DNA from: Gemmatimonas sp.
GTDB taxonomy: Bacteria > Gemmatimonadota > Gemmatimonadetes > Gemmatimonadales > Gemmatimonadaceae
Length of the DNA: 64,000 nt
Assembly (NCBI RefSeq): GCF_031426495.1
Contig: NZ_JANPLK010000068.1
Coordinates: 45,395-109,394 of the forward strand
Direction: 5' to 3'
In this document: piece by piece, positions 16,920 through 27,026 of the stretch
How positions within the stretch are numbered: position 1 is the first letter of the stretch
Layout: every line of letters starts with the position of its first letter
Translations under genes and position numbers: made by a program
Notes under the pieces: generated by a model
What the model saw: only the letters and a program-made list of their open reading frames with translations
Database searches by the model: none
What the model was told of the DNA's origin: nothing

Positions 16920-18656
16920 ATGTCGCTCACTTCCGCCAATAACGTGGGCATCATGGCCGAGACGCCCCTGGCGTTTCGCTTCCTGGCGCGCTGCGACCGG
17001 TTTCCCGACGCCGTGGCGTTTGCGGTGTATCCGACCGGCGCGCGCGTGCCGAGTCGGATGCTGACGTGGGGCGCGTGGCGCGATGCGTCCCTGGCCTGTG
17101 CGGCGCGTCTCCTCGACTTCGGCATCGAGCCCGGCGACCGCGTCGCGATACTGGCAGGCAACGGATTGCTGTGGCCGGTGGTCGATGTCGCCCTACAGCT
17201 GTGCCGTGCCGTCGGCGTCGGCCTCTATCCCACCAGTGCGCCGGCACAGATCGTTGCGCTGCTGCGTGACAGTGGCGCGCGTCTGCTGTTTACCGACAGT
17301 GAAGCCCACGCGGCGGATATTCGCGCGGCCAGCGAGCCGGCCGTGGCGGATATCGCCATCGTCGTCGACGGAGCTCGTGGTGGCGAGGTCACGAGCTTCG
17401 CGACGTGGTGTGACGCGGGCGCGCATCTGCTGCGCGAGGGGAGCGCGAGCACGCTGCTGGAGGCGCGTATTGCCTCCATCGTGCCGGACGATCTTGCGGC
17501 GTTGATCTATACCTCGGGGTCCACCGGGGAACCGAAGGGCGCCTGCATTACGCATCGGTATCTGGCAGCATCCGCGGCCTCGATTGCGGAGGTATTGGGC
17601 ATTGATGGCGACGATCGCTCGGTGTCGTTTCTGCCCTATTCGCACGCCGCCGAGCGCATCTTCGGGCAGTCCACGCGGATGCTGTCGGGGATGTCGGCGG
17701 CACTGGTGGAAGATCCCACGGATGTCTTTCCCGTATGCGCGCATTTCCGCGCCACGGTATTCGGCGGGTTGCCGCGTCTGTTCGAGCGATTGTACGAGGC
17801 CACAGAGATTGCGCGCGCCAACGGCACCGATCCCCGCGACGCGATCGCCGCGCGCCTTGGCCCCGATGTCCGGCTCGCCACTTCGGGTGGGGCGGCGCTG
17901 CCGCAGCGCGTGGCGGAGACGCTCGATGCCTTGGGCTTGCCGATTCTTGGCGCGTACGGACAGACCGAGCATCTGTGCATCGCGATGAACCGCGTCGATG
18001 CGATCCGGTTCGACACGGTCGGCACGCCGATGCCGGGAACGACGGTCCGCATTGCCGACGACGGTGAACTATTGGTACGCCGCAGCGCGCTCACGTTTAG
18101 TGGATACTGGAACAAGCCAGAAGACACCACGGCGGCATTCACGGATGACGGACTCTGGTTGCGGACTGGCGATCGGGCGGCGCTCGAAGCCGATGGCTCG
18201 TTGCGCATCACGGGCCGCGTGAAAGAGATCATTGCGCTGTCGACCGGTCGCAAGATCGCGCCAGTGCCGATCGAAGCCGCACTGACGGACTCCCCGTTCA
18301 TCGCGCATGCCGTGTGCCATGGAGAAGGCCGAAAGTTCCCGGTGGCGCTGCTGGCGCTCCGGCGTGACATGGTCACCGCCTGGGCTACCTCAGCGCAGCT
18401 CTCGTTGCCCTGGACTGAATTGGTGCAACATGCGGCGCTGCGCGCGATGGTGCAGGAGCAGGTGGATCGCGTAAATGCCACGCTGGCGCGTACCGATCGC
18501 ATTCAATCGTTCACGATCACCGACGCTGAGTTCTCGGTGGCCGGCGGCGAGCTGACGCCGACGCTGAAACTGGTACGCCGCGTGATCGATGCGCGATTCG
18601 CACCGGCGTTCGATGCACTGTACGCGGCCGCCGCCCGACCCACGGGGCACACATGA
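16920..18656 (+). CDS. Long-chain acyl-CoA synthetase-like AMP-forming ligase
   Basis: This 578-residue enzyme activates a carboxylic acid with ATP and joins it to CoA. The adenylation motif YTSGSTGEPKGACITHRYL (about residue 196), GAYGQTEHLCIAMN, LRTGDRAALEADG and the hinge GRVKEIIALSTGRKIAP are present. The last motif is of the long-chain FACL type (GRKIAP in place of GENV), supporting a long or complex acyl substrate. It is the third gene of the LacI-KAS III unit, so it probably supplies or consumes the same acyl thioester as the KAS III-like protein. Confidence 0.88.
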   Translation: MSLTSANNVGIMAETPLAFRFLARCDRFPDAVAFAVYPTGARVPSRMLTWGAWRDASLACAARLLDFGIEPGDRVAILAGNGLLWPVVDVALQLCRAVGVGLYPTSAPAQIVALLRDSGARLLFTDSEAHAADIRAASEPAVADIAIVVDGARGGEVTSFATWCDAGAHLLREGSASTLLEARIASIVPDDLAALIYTSGSTGEPKGACITHRYLAASAASIAEVLGIDGDDRSVSFLPYSHAAERIFGQSTRMLSGMSAALVEDPTDVFPVCAHFRATVFGGLPRLFERLYEATEIARANGTDPRDAIAARLGPDVRLATSGGAALPQRVAETLDALGLPILGAYGQTEHLCIAMNRVDAIRFDTVGTPMPGTTVRIADDGELLVRRSALTFSGYWNKPEDTTAAFTDDGLWLRTGDRAALEADGSLRITGRVKEIIALSTGRKIAPVPIEAALTDSPFIAHAVCHGEGRKFPVALLALRRDMVTAWATSAQLSLPWTELVQHAALRAMVQEQVDRVNATLARTDRIQSFTITDAEFSVAGGELTPTLKLVRRVIDARFAPAFDALYAAAARPTGHT

Positions 18657-18666
18657 CGGAGCACAC

Positions 18667-18804
18667 ATGATCCCGTCATCCACCGACCGGTTCGACACGC
18701 GCGCCGCGGGCCCGAATGCCACGGGTGTGTATCGGCTGACGATCACCGATGTCGTGTCGATCTCCGACGGCGACGCCGCTGTTCTCGTTCCGCTGGAGGG
18801 GTGA
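18667..18804 (+). CDS. Possible small protein, 45 residues
   Basis: A short frame starts at ATG 18667, ten bases after the ligase stop, and ends at TGA 18804. The translation ends TGVYRLTITDVVSISDGDAA-VLVPLEG, which looks like a beta-strand pair. No domain is recognised and no good ribosome-binding site is seen. It could be a real small protein or a non-coding spacer; evidence is weak. Confidence 0.3.
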   Translation: MIPSSTDRFDTRAAGPNATGVYRLTITDVVSISDGDAAVLVPLEG

Positions 18805-18926
18805 TGTCGCCACCTGGCAAGCCTCCGCCCCGCTCCGCCTGACGATTCCCGATGTCCCGCAGTTCCGTTTCCCTCCGCACCGTTGTGGTGCACCTCCCTC
18901 GTTGTTCCCCTCCTGGAGGAGTACGC

Positions 18927-21452
18927 ATGTCGTCATTCGTTCATTGGGCCGCCTGTCATGGGCGTGCGCTCAGGCAATTACTTGTGGCGCTGCCGTTGCT
19001 GGCGTCGCCCGCCGTCGCGGCGGCGCAGGCCGGCAGCATCTCCGGTCTCGTGTCCGACAGCGCGAAAGCGCCGCTGCCCGGCGCGCAGGTTACCGTGGTC
19101 GGAACCCGCTTCTCGAGCACCTCCGGCATGGATGGTCGCTATCGTGTGGTCGGCGTCCCGGCCGGTACGTACTCACTGCGGGTGCAGCGGATCGGCGCGC
19201 TCGCCCGCACGTTCGACAACATCACCGTCGCGGTCGACCGTGACACCAAGGTCGATATCACGCTCGCGGCTTCGGCGCTGCAGCTGGGCGGCTACGTCGT
19301 GTCGGCGTCGCGTCGCGTGGAGAAGATCACGGATGCGCCGGCCACCGTCACGCGTATCGATGCCGATCAGCTGCGCAATACGGTCGGCAACTCGTTCACG
19401 TCGGTGCTGAAGGACGTGAAGGGCGTCGACTTCTTCCAGACGGGCGTCGCTGCGGCGGGCATCAACGCCCGCGGCTTCAACAGCGCGTTCAACAACCGCA
19501 TGCTGCAGATGGAGGACAACCGCGTCGCGGTGCTTCCGGAAAACGGCTTGCCAGTGGGAGTGTTCACGACCATCCCGAAGATCGACATCGCCGGTGTGGA
19601 AGTGCTCATCGGCCCGGGCGCAGCCCTGTATGGCCCGGACGCGTCGAACGGTGTGGTGACGCTGCTGAGTAAGGACCCGAAGCAATACAAGGGCCTCACG
19701 GTCGAGACGTCGATGGGCAGCAATGGCGGCTCGGTGTCGAAGACGTTCGAGAAGGATCCGGGACACGTGAGCTTCTCGGATCTCCAGGTCCGCTACGCCA
19801 ATGTCTACGGCAAGGTCGGCTTCAAGGTCACCGGCGAAGCGCTCTACGCGAACGATTGGCAGAACACGAACAACTACGCGCCGGTCGCGCCGCGCACGAC
19901 GCCGTCACCGGAAATCAATCCCGATTGGAGCACCAGCTATCGCCGCGCGAGCGGAGCGTTGGTGTACTACTTCGATCAGGGTGGACGCCTCGAGTACCAG
20001 GCCGGCGCGAGCAACAGCAACGGCATCGGCGTGACCAGCGCTGGTCGGAACCAGCTCAAGAACTGGGGCTACTGGAATCAGCAGGTGCGCTACACGTCCG
20101 ATCATTGGTTCGCACAGGCGTACGCCACGCGCTCCACGTCGGGACAGACGTTCGCGCTAAATGGATACTCGACGAATCGGCTCGCCGCGCGCTTCAATGG
20201 CATCAGCGACGACTCCGTGCGGCGCGCCTCGGCGTTCCCGGCGGATGGACACATCTATGCCGGTGAAATCCAGTACAACACGACAGTACCACGGCTGTTC
20301 AACACCCGCATCGTGGCCGGCTCGCAGGTGCGCCGTGACGTGGTGAGCTCGAAACAGGTGTGGCTCACGGACGCGCTCACGAAGGAAGACATCCAGCTCA
20401 ATCAGGTGGGCGTGTACGCGCAGACCGAGACTCCGGTGAACCAATACGCGAAACTCGTGTTTGGGGCGCGCTACGACAATCCGGAGTTCTACGATCCCCA
20501 GTTCAGCCCGAAAGCGGCGCTGCTGCTCTCGCCGAATGAGAACAGCACGTTCCGCTTCACCTTCAATCGCGCCTTCAAGTCGCCGTCGATTCTGCAGACG
20601 AGCTTCTACTTCCGTGATTTCAACCCGAGTGTCGGGGTGTTCGGCAACAAGGACGGTACCACGATCAAGAACGCTGCGGGCACCACGCTTCGCACCTTTG
20701 CGCCGGTCGTCCCCGAGGTGAACAACACGATCGAACTTGGCTACAAGGGCGTGATCAAGGACCGTCTGTACATCGACGTGGCCGGTTACGTGGCGCGCTA
20801 CAAGTCGTTCCTCAGCCCGCTGGTCGTGGTCGCCAATCCGTTCGCAGGGACGTTCGCGTACAACACCGCGACGAACACGAAGTACACCAATGCCGCCGGC
20901 GCCGAACAAATCGCGCTCACGTACTACAACCTCGGTGAAGCCACGCTGACGGGCATCGATGCGGGCTGGCGCTTTGTCGTGAACAGCAAGGTCAACACGA
21001 CTGGCACGTTCAGCGTGCTCAAGCTCGACTCGATCATCCAGAAGGTCGGTGACCCGCCGGAAGCGACGTCGCTCAACAGCCCGACGATGAAGGCGACCGT
21101 CGGCATGGATGGCAAGGACGGCCCGTTCCAGACCTTCGGCGGATTCACGATGCGCTTCGTGAAGGACTACAAGTTTCTCTCAGGCGTGCACAACGGTCGC
21201 ATTCCGGGCCTGCTGAATCTCGACATCAACATGGGCAAGCGTCTCACGCCGAACATGGTGTTGAACGTGTCGGTGCAGAATCTCTTCACCTGCACGAGCG
21301 GCGTGACGACGGCGCCGGCATTTCTGCGAGCAGATCAGATTGCACCCTACCAGCGTGGATGGGGATGTGGTTTGGGCCGTAAGCATATCGAGCTGCTCAA
21401 CATGCCGGCCCTTGGAGCGATGACGTTCATCGGCCTCCGGTTCGACCGCTAA
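18927..21452 (+). CDS. TonB-dependent outer-membrane receptor
   Basis: From ATG 18927, preceded by GGAGGAG at 18915-18921, the product has 841 residues. It has a signal peptide (LLVALPLLASPAVAAAQAG), then a carboxypeptidase-regulatory-like beta domain (about 35-115). The plug follows (ITDAPATVTRIDADQL, then INARGFNSAFNNRMLQMED and GPGAALYGPDASNGVVTL), then a 22-strand barrel ending in a C-terminal aromatic strand MTFIGLRFDR. Such receptors import large substrates with TonB energy. A PHB-depolymerase-type esterase gene starts 4 bases later and acyl-CoA ligases flank it, so the substrate may be an ester or acyl compound; this is inference. Confidence 0.93.
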   Translation: MSSFVHWAACHGRALRQLLVALPLLASPAVAAAQAGSISGLVSDSAKAPLPGAQVTVVGTRFSSTSGMDGRYRVVGVPAGTYSLRVQRIGALARTFDNITVAVDRDTKVDITLAASALQLGGYVVSASRRVEKITDAPATVTRIDADQLRNTVGNSFTSVLKDVKGVDFFQTGVAAAGINARGFNSAFNNRMLQMEDNRVAVLPENGLPVGVFTTIPKIDIAGVEVLIGPGAALYGPDASNGVVTLLSKDPKQYKGLTVETSMGSNGGSVSKTFEKDPGHVSFSDLQVRYANVYGKVGFKVTGEALYANDWQNTNNYAPVAPRTTPSPEINPDWSTSYRRASGALVYYFDQGGRLEYQAGASNSNGIGVTSAGRNQLKNWGYWNQQVRYTSDHWFAQAYATRSTSGQTFALNGYSTNRLAARFNGISDDSVRRASAFPADGHIYAGEIQYNTTVPRLFNTRIVAGSQVRRDVVSSKQVWLTDALTKEDIQLNQVGVYAQTETPVNQYAKLVFGARYDNPEFYDPQFSPKAALLLSPNENSTFRFTFNRAFKSPSILQTSFYFRDFNPSVGVFGNKDGTTIKNAAGTTLRTFAPVVPEVNNTIELGYKGVIKDRLYIDVAGYVARYKSFLSPLVVVANPFAGTFAYNTATNTKYTNAAGAEQIALTYYNLGEATLTGIDAGWRFVVNSKVNTTGTFSVLKLDSIIQKVGDPPEATSLNSPTMKATVGMDGKDGPFQTFGGFTMRFVKDYKFLSGVHNGRIPGLLNLDINMGKRLTPNMVLNVSVQNLFTCTSGVTTAPAFLRADQIAPYQRGWGCGLGRKHIELLNMPALGAMTFIGLRFDR

Positions 21453-21455
21453 GAC

Positions 21456-22484
21456 GTGAATCCCTGGCGTTCCCTAGCTTTGGCCGCGTGCGTGGGGACG
21501 ACCGTCGTCCCCACGCCACGCGTTCACGCGGAGAGACACATGATCGATGAGTCCAGTGCGCTGGCTCCGCTCGCGAGCGGCGTGGTGTCGGGGGAGTACG
21601 ATGGTCCCGAAGGTCGTCGACCTTGGCGACTTTTTGTGCCGGCGGGCGATGCCACGACGCCGAGGGCGATGCTGGTCATGCTGCACGGTTGCACGCAGGA
21701 TGCGGCGGACATCGCACGTGGGACGCGGTTCGATGAAGAAGCGCAGGCGGGCAACTTCCTCGTGTTGTACCCGGAGCAGACCGTCGCCGGCAATCCGCGA
21801 CGCTGCTGGAACTGGTTCGACGCGGCGCACCAGTCACGGGGCAGTGGCGAGCCGGCGATTCTTGCGGCCATGATCGCGAAAGTGGGCGCGGAGTACCACG
21901 CTGATCCGCACCGCGTGCATCTGGCCGGTGTGTCGGCCGGTGCGGGCATGTCGGTACTGCTGGCGGTGGCGTATCCCGAGCGGTTCGCGTCGCTCACGTC
22001 GGCGTCGGGGATCGGTTGGCGCGCCGCTAGCGATGTCGCGGGGGCGATCGCGGTGATGCAGAAGGGTGCGGGCGACGGCCTTCCCTCGGGCGCTGCGATG
22101 CGCGCCGCGATGGGAGCGAATGCCTGGGCGTTGCCGGTGCTCGTCGTGCACGGTGGCAAGGATGCCGTGGTCAGCGTGCGAAACGCAGACGAGACGGCGC
22201 GACAGTTCGCCGCGCTGCACGACCTCGTGCGCGGCGAAGCAGGACAAGCGCCCCTCGTCGGCGCCGAGATGCCGCCACGGGTCGAGCATGGGTATACAGT
22301 GCAGGAACGTCACTGGAATGACGCCGGCGGTCGCGTAGCCGTGACGCTCGTGCGCGTCGATGAGCTGGGGCACGCATGGTCCGGTGGCTCGCCATCCGGT
22401 ACTTTCACCGATAGTGCCGGTCCCAAGGCAAGTCAGCTCATCGCAACGTTCATTGCGCAGCATGCGCGTCCAGCTGTTCGCTAG
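21456..22484 (+). CDS. Secreted PHB-depolymerase-family esterase
   Basis: This 342-residue esterase starts at GTG 21456, 3 bases after the receptor stop. It has a short signal-like N-terminus (SLALAACVGTTVVPTPRVHA), oxyanion segment MLVMLHGCTQDAADIARGT, nucleophile GVSAGAGMS and a His motif LGHAWSGGSPSG. These are the marks of the esterase-PHB (LpqC/FaeC-like) family, acting on polyhydroxyalkanoate oligomers, acetylxylan or feruloyl esters. Export to the periplasm beside a TonB receptor suggests it trims imported esters. Confidence 0.87.
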   Translation: MNPWRSLALAACVGTTVVPTPRVHAERHMIDESSALAPLASGVVSGEYDGPEGRRPWRLFVPAGDATTPRAMLVMLHGCTQDAADIARGTRFDEEAQAGNFLVLYPEQTVAGNPRRCWNWFDAAHQSRGSGEPAILAAMIAKVGAEYHADPHRVHLAGVSAGAGMSVLLAVAYPERFASLTSASGIGWRAASDVAGAIAVMQKGAGDGLPSGAAMRAAMGANAWALPVLVVHGGKDAVVSVRNADETARQFAALHDLVRGEAGQAPLVGAEMPPRVEHGYTVQERHWNDAGGRVAVTLVRVDELGHAWSGGSPSGTFTDSAGPKASQLIATFIAQHARPAVR

Positions 22485-22501
22485 ACCTTATTCTCGATCC
22501 G

Positions 22502-24031
22502 ATGACGTATCCGCAGCTGCCCGACCTGTTCGATCCCATCGCCTGGTGGTCCATGGTGGATGGAACGCGCACGGCCATTATCGACTCGGCCTCCGGGAGC
22601 CGCTACAGCTATCGCGATGTCGATCGCGATGCCGATCAATGGCACACCGTCCTGGCGCGTCAGGGCGTACAGGCCGGCGACCGTGTCGCAATCCTCGCGC
22701 AGAATCGGTACGACTTTGTCCCGCTCTTCTTCGGCTGCATCCGGCTTGGCGCGATTCTGGTGCCGCTCAACTGGCGGCTGTCGGCCGTCGAACTGGGTCG
22801 CGTCGTTACAGACGCCGACCCGTCGCTGATCGTCGGCGAAGCCGCTTCACGCGCGCTGCTCGAAGAGGCGTGCGCGCAGCTCGACGGCATCCCGACGCCT
22901 CGTGTGCTCGACCTGGATCACGACGTGCCGGCGTTGCAGCGCGCCGCCGCCGACGATGTCACGCCGGTGTCGCCCGCGCGCGGTCACGACGACACCACGA
23001 TGCTGCTGTATACCTCGGGCACCACCGGAGTTCCCAAGGGAGTGATGCTGCCGCATCGTCAGCTGCTCTGGAATGCGATGGCCACCACGATCGGGTGGAG
23101 ACTGGGCGCCGATGATGTCGGTCCCGCCGCCACGCCATTCTTTCACACCGGTGGATGGCACGTGTTCACGACCACGCTGCTTTCACGCGGCGGTGCCATC
23201 GTGCTCATGGGAGCGTTCGAGCCTGCGGAGTATATCAACGTGCTCGATCGCTTCGGGGTCACCGTCACGTTCGGTGTCCCCACCCAGTTCGCGATGTTGC
23301 GCGATTGCTCGAACTGGGGTCGGCCGCTCCCGAAGTTGCGATGGTTCTTCTCCGGCGGTGCCCCCTGCCCACAGGGCATCAAGGACATGGTGCGCGCCGC
23401 AGGATACGGATTCCGCGAGGGCTACGGTCTCACCGAGTGCGGGCCGAACTGCTTCGCCACCAACGATCGTACCGCGTTCGAAAAGGATGGCTCGACCGGC
23501 TGGCCCATACCGTTCCTGCAGATGCGGCTGCGGGCCGACGACGGTTCACTCGCCGGCGATGACGAAATCGGAGAACTGGAACTGCGCGGGCCGCAGATGT
23601 TCAGCGGGTACTTCCGAGCACCCGAGAAGACGGCGGAGGTGATGACCGACGACGGGTGGTTGCGCACCGGTGATCTTGCCAGCCGCGATGCCGAGGGCGT
23701 CCATCGTATCCGCGGTCGTCGCAAGGAGATGTTCATCTCCGGCGGCGAGAACGTCTTCCCGGGGGAAGTGGAGGCCGCGCTGCTCGACTGCCCCGGTGTG
23801 CTCGAAGCCACCGTGATCGGAGTGCCCGACGCGCGCTGGGGCGAAGTGGGGTGCGCGCTGATCGTGCGCCGCGATCCCGCGCTCGATGCGGGCAAGGTGA
23901 CGCGCGACGCGCGCCTGAGGCTGGCCGGCTACAAGGTGCCAAAGCGCATCGTGTTCGTGGACGCGATCCCGCGACTTGGCTCAGGGAAGATCGACCGACG
24001 GGCCACGGCAGCGCTCATTCCCGATGCCTGA
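22502..24031 (+). CDS. Medium/long-chain acyl-CoA ligase (AMP-forming)
   Basis: This 509-residue adenylate-forming enzyme shows P-loop YTSGTTGVPKGVMLPHRQLL (about 163), FFHTGGWHV, GYGLTECGPNCF, LRTGDLASRDAEG, GRRKEMFISGGENVFPGEVE and the terminal PRLGSGKIDRRA with its catalytic Lys. The FISGGENV form is that of FadD3/FadK-like enzymes, which activate medium-chain or aromatic acids. It lies 17 bases after the esterase gene and probably activates the acid released by it. Confidence 0.9.
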   Translation: MTYPQLPDLFDPIAWWSMVDGTRTAIIDSASGSRYSYRDVDRDADQWHTVLARQGVQAGDRVAILAQNRYDFVPLFFGCIRLGAILVPLNWRLSAVELGRVVTDADPSLIVGEAASRALLEEACAQLDGIPTPRVLDLDHDVPALQRAAADDVTPVSPARGHDDTTMLLYTSGTTGVPKGVMLPHRQLLWNAMATTIGWRLGADDVGPAATPFFHTGGWHVFTTTLLSRGGAIVLMGAFEPAEYINVLDRFGVTVTFGVPTQFAMLRDCSNWGRPLPKLRWFFSGGAPCPQGIKDMVRAAGYGFREGYGLTECGPNCFATNDRTAFEKDGSTGWPIPFLQMRLRADDGSLAGDDEIGELELRGPQMFSGYFRAPEKTAEVMTDDGWLRTGDLASRDAEGVHRIRGRRKEMFISGGENVFPGEVEAALLDCPGVLEATVIGVPDARWGEVGCALIVRRDPALDAGKVTRDARLRLAGYKVPKRIVFVDAIPRLGSGKIDRRATAALIPDA

Positions 24032-24039
24032 CGCGTCCC

Positions 24040-24651
24040 ATGCCTAGTCCGTCAGCGCGAGCGAGAGGTTCGGCGGTTCAGAGTACGTTGGCATTCCTGG
24101 CCGCCGCCGTTGGCGAGGCGATGCCGGCCGCGCTCATGGCCGAACTTGACGTCGATACGAAGGACGTTGTGGCGGGCGTCGCGCCGACACACGAGGTCCC
24201 GTACGACGTGTTGGTGACGCTGTGGCGGGCGGCCGATCGGTGGATCCTCGCGCATCGTCCGGATCTCCGGGACTGGGCAGAGCAGGCGGGCGAAGCGTCC
24301 ATCGGATCGCTTGGCGTCCAACTGTACGGCGGGATCCTTCGGAAACCCACCCCGCGCGAGTTCCTCACGCAGAGCATCTCGCTCTTTCAACTGTATTACC
24401 AACCCGGCGACATGGATGTGGTTGAAGATGTGCCCGGACGTGTCGTGCTTCGGCTGGTCGGTTTCGATCCCGTGACGACGATGTTTTGTCGGCGGCAGAC
24501 GGGTGGTTTGCGCAAGGCCGTCACCCTGGCTGGTGGCGAGGATGCCCGGGTGCGCCATGTGCGGTGCTGCATTGAAGGGGATGCCTTCTGCGAGTGGGAA
24601 CTCTCGTGGCAAGTCGAGCACTCCACCGCTGGCGCCCGGAGCGCGACCTAG
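24040..24651 (+). CDS. DUF2378 (TIGR02265) family protein
   Basis: This 203-residue protein is counted from ATG 24040. The ending VRHVRCCIEGDAFCEWELSW is characteristic of the TIGR02265/DUF2378 group, best known from Myxococcales, and related in fold to V4R/heme-NO-binding domains. No enzymatic role has been established for the family. It follows the ligase gene by 8 bases and probably shares its transcript. The Cys pair in RCC-x7-C could bind a small molecule or metal, but this is speculation. Confidence 0.65.
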   Translation: MPSPSARARGSAVQSTLAFLAAAVGEAMPAALMAELDVDTKDVVAGVAPTHEVPYDVLVTLWRAADRWILAHRPDLRDWAEQAGEASIGSLGVQLYGGILRKPTPREFLTQSISLFQLYYQPGDMDVVEDVPGRVVLRLVGFDPVTTMFCRRQTGGLRKAVTLAGGEDARVRHVRCCIEGDAFCEWELSWQVEHSTAGARSAT

Positions 24652-24689
24652 CGAGCATTGGAGATGCTTCTGCAGGTCCGAACGGCTCC

Positions 24690-25001
24690 ATGACGCGCTT
24701 TGAGCGCGCACCCGCCCCCCGGCGTGCCAAAGGCGCGCGCACGTCTGCGTCCGCCGCCGCCGAGGCGAAGGCCGCCAGTGCGCCGCCGCAGCTCGATCTG
24801 TTTCCAGTGCGTCCCGTCGTCGACGTGCTCGATCCACGGTCCGTGGTGGGGGCGCAGACTGGTGTTGAACATCTGGTGCGCGTGCGGCTGCGTCCCAATG
24901 ATGCGCCGCATCTGATCTTCCATGATCGGCACGGCTGGTACTGCGAGTCGCACGGACCCGCGTGTCATACCGTACAACTCGCCCGCGACGAGATCAAATG
25001 A
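24690..25001 (+). CDS. Hypothetical protein, 103 residues
   Basis: From ATG 24690 the protein has a basic, Ala-rich disordered first half (MTRFERAPAPRRAKGARTSA) and a folded second half, HLVRVRLRPNDAPHLIFHDRHGWYCESHGPACHTV. Conserved-looking His and Cys residues (H-x2-H, C-x2-H-x3-C-H) could bind a metal. It ends 9 bases before the acetoacetyl-CoA synthetase gene and is likely cotranscribed. No family is recognised. Confidence 0.55.
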   Translation: MTRFERAPAPRRAKGARTSASAAAEAKAASAPPQLDLFPVRPVVDVLDPRSVVGAQTGVEHLVRVRLRPNDAPHLIFHDRHGWYCESHGPACHTVQLARDEIK

Positions 25002-25010
25002 CGGGGCCAT

Positions 25011-27026
25011 ATGTCCGTTGACGTCACGCCGATCTGGACGCCGTCGGCGGACGTGGTCGATCGCGCTCGCATTACGCAGTTCCGACGCGATCTCGTGCGG
25101 CGCGGCATCGTCGATCCGTCGGTGCGTGATGCGCATGCGCTGCAGCGTTGGTCGGTGGAACACCCGACGTCGTTCTGGGCCGAGATCTGGCGCGCGGCGG
25201 CGATCATCGCCGATGGTCCCGGTGCATCGGACTCGCCGTGGAGCGAGGTACTCGTGGGTGGTGAGTGCATGGCGCCACCCGATACACAGCGGGGCCCGCG
25301 CTGGTTCACCGATACGCGTCTGAATTTCGCCGAACATTTGTTGCGTCGCCGAGATGCGGCCACGGCGATCGTATCGTGGAACGAGCACGGGGCCCAGCAG
25401 CGCATCACGTTCGCGGAATTGGCCGAGCAGGTGGCCGCCACGGCGGCCGCCCTCTCGGCGGCGGGTGTTGGCGTCGGTGATCGCGTAGTCGGCTATCTGC
25501 CGAATTTGCCGCAGGCCGTGATCGCGATGCTGGCCGCCACGTCATTAGGCGCCGTATGGTCGTCCTGCTCACCCGACTTCGGCACCAAGGGCGTCCTCGA
25601 TCGGTTCGGGCAAATCGCCCCCAAGGTGCTGATCGCCGCCGACGGCTACTGGTACGCAGGCAAACAGATCGACGGTCTCGAACGACTGCGCGAGATTGTC
25701 GCCTCGTTGCCATCGCTGGCGGCGGTGTGGGTGGTGCCGTACGTCCACGCCGCGCCGACGATCGCGTCGATTCCGGCGGCGGTCACGTTCACCGACGTGT
25801 TGGTGCAGTATGCCGCGCATCGCGAGCCGACGTTCACGCGTCTGCCGTTCGATCATCCGTTGTACATCATGTATTCGTCCGGCACGACGGGCTTGCCCAA
25901 ATGCATGGTGCACGGCGCGGGTGGTACGCTCCTGCAGCACTGGAAGGAATTGGCGCTGCACACCGATCTCGGGCCCGATGACGCCATCTTCTACTTCACG
26001 ACCTGCGGGTGGATGATGTGGAACTGGCTGGTGTCGGCGCTGGCCATCGGCAGCACGGTCGTGCTGTACGACGGCGCTCCACTGGCGCCGTCGGCCGACA
26101 TCCTGTGGCGCATGGCGGCCGCCGAGCGCGTGTCAGTGTTCGGCACGAGCGCCAAGTATCTGTCGGTGCTCGAGAAGGAGGGTGTGCAACCGCGGGAACA
26201 GTTCGATCTGACCGCGTTGCGCGCGATTCTCTCCACCGGCAGCCCGCTGGCGGCGCACAGCTACGACTTCGTGTACGCGCAGATCAAGTCGGACGTGCGT
26301 CTGGCCAGCATCAGCGGCGGCACCGACATCGTGAGTTGCTTTGCGTTGGGTGATCCTACCGGTCCCGTCTATCGCGGCGAACTGCAGATGCGCGGGCTTG
26401 GCATGACGGTCGAGGTGTTCGACGACGGCGGCATGCCGGTGCGCGAGACACCGGGAGAGTTGGTGTGCACGCGTCCGTTCCCGAGTATGCCGGTGGCGTT
26501 CTGGAACGATCCCGACGGCGCACTCTACCGCGGCGCGTACTTTGAGCATTTCCCCGGCGTGTGGCGTCATGGCGACTGGGCGGAAATCACCTCGCACGAC
26601 GGTCTGATCATTCACGGTCGTAGCGATGCGACGCTCAACCCCGGTGGAGTGCGAATCGGGACGGCGGAGATCTATCGGCAGGTCGAGCAGATCCCGGAGA
26701 TTCTGGAGTCGCTGGTGATCGAGCAACGCCTCGGCGTCGATGGCGACGACTCTCGCGTGGTGCTGTTCGTGCGCATGCGTGATGGGGCGTCGCTCAGTGT
26801 AGACGTGCAGCGGGCCATCCGACAGCGCATCCGTGAGCACGCCAGCCCGCATCACGTGCCGAAGGTGATCGTTTCGGTAGCGGACATTCCCCGCACCATC
26901 AGCGGCAAGATCACCGAGATCGCGGTACGCGACGTCGTGCACGGCCGACCGGTCAAGAACGCCGACGCCTTGGCGAACCCGGCGGCGCTGGCGCTCTTCG
27001 CCGACCTGCCCGAGTTGCGTTCCTAG
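25011..27026 (+). CDS. aacS: Acetoacetyl-CoA synthetase
   Basis: This 671-residue ligase converts acetoacetate, ATP and CoA to acetoacetyl-CoA. The length and the ACS-type N-terminal cap (AEIWRAAAII) fit AacS. Key motifs are MYSSGTTGLPKCMVHGAGGTLLQHWKE, YFTTCGWMMWNWLVSAL, ISGGTDIVSCFALGDPT (the acetoacetyl-specific version of motif A5), GRSDATLNPGGVRIGTAEIYR and PRTISGKITEIAVRDV. Acetoacetate is an end product of tyrosine degradation and of hydroxybutyrate oxidation, so this enzyme links the hppD/hmgA genes downstream with the PHB-type esterase upstream. Confidence 0.93.
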   Translation: MSVDVTPIWTPSADVVDRARITQFRRDLVRRGIVDPSVRDAHALQRWSVEHPTSFWAEIWRAAAIIADGPGASDSPWSEVLVGGECMAPPDTQRGPRWFTDTRLNFAEHLLRRRDAATAIVSWNEHGAQQRITFAELAEQVAATAAALSAAGVGVGDRVVGYLPNLPQAVIAMLAATSLGAVWSSCSPDFGTKGVLDRFGQIAPKVLIAADGYWYAGKQIDGLERLREIVASLPSLAAVWVVPYVHAAPTIASIPAAVTFTDVLVQYAAHREPTFTRLPFDHPLYIMYSSGTTGLPKCMVHGAGGTLLQHWKELALHTDLGPDDAIFYFTTCGWMMWNWLVSALAIGSTVVLYDGAPLAPSADILWRMAAAERVSVFGTSAKYLSVLEKEGVQPREQFDLTALRAILSTGSPLAAHSYDFVYAQIKSDVRLASISGGTDIVSCFALGDPTGPVYRGELQMRGLGMTVEVFDDGGMPVRETPGELVCTRPFPSMPVAFWNDPDGALYRGAYFEHFPGVWRHGDWAEITSHDGLIIHGRSDATLNPGGVRIGTAEIYRQVEQIPEILESLVIEQRLGVDGDDSRVVLFVRMRDGASLSVDVQRAIRQRIREHASPHHVPKVIVSVADIPRTISGKITEIAVRDVVHGRPVKNADALANPAALALFADLPELRS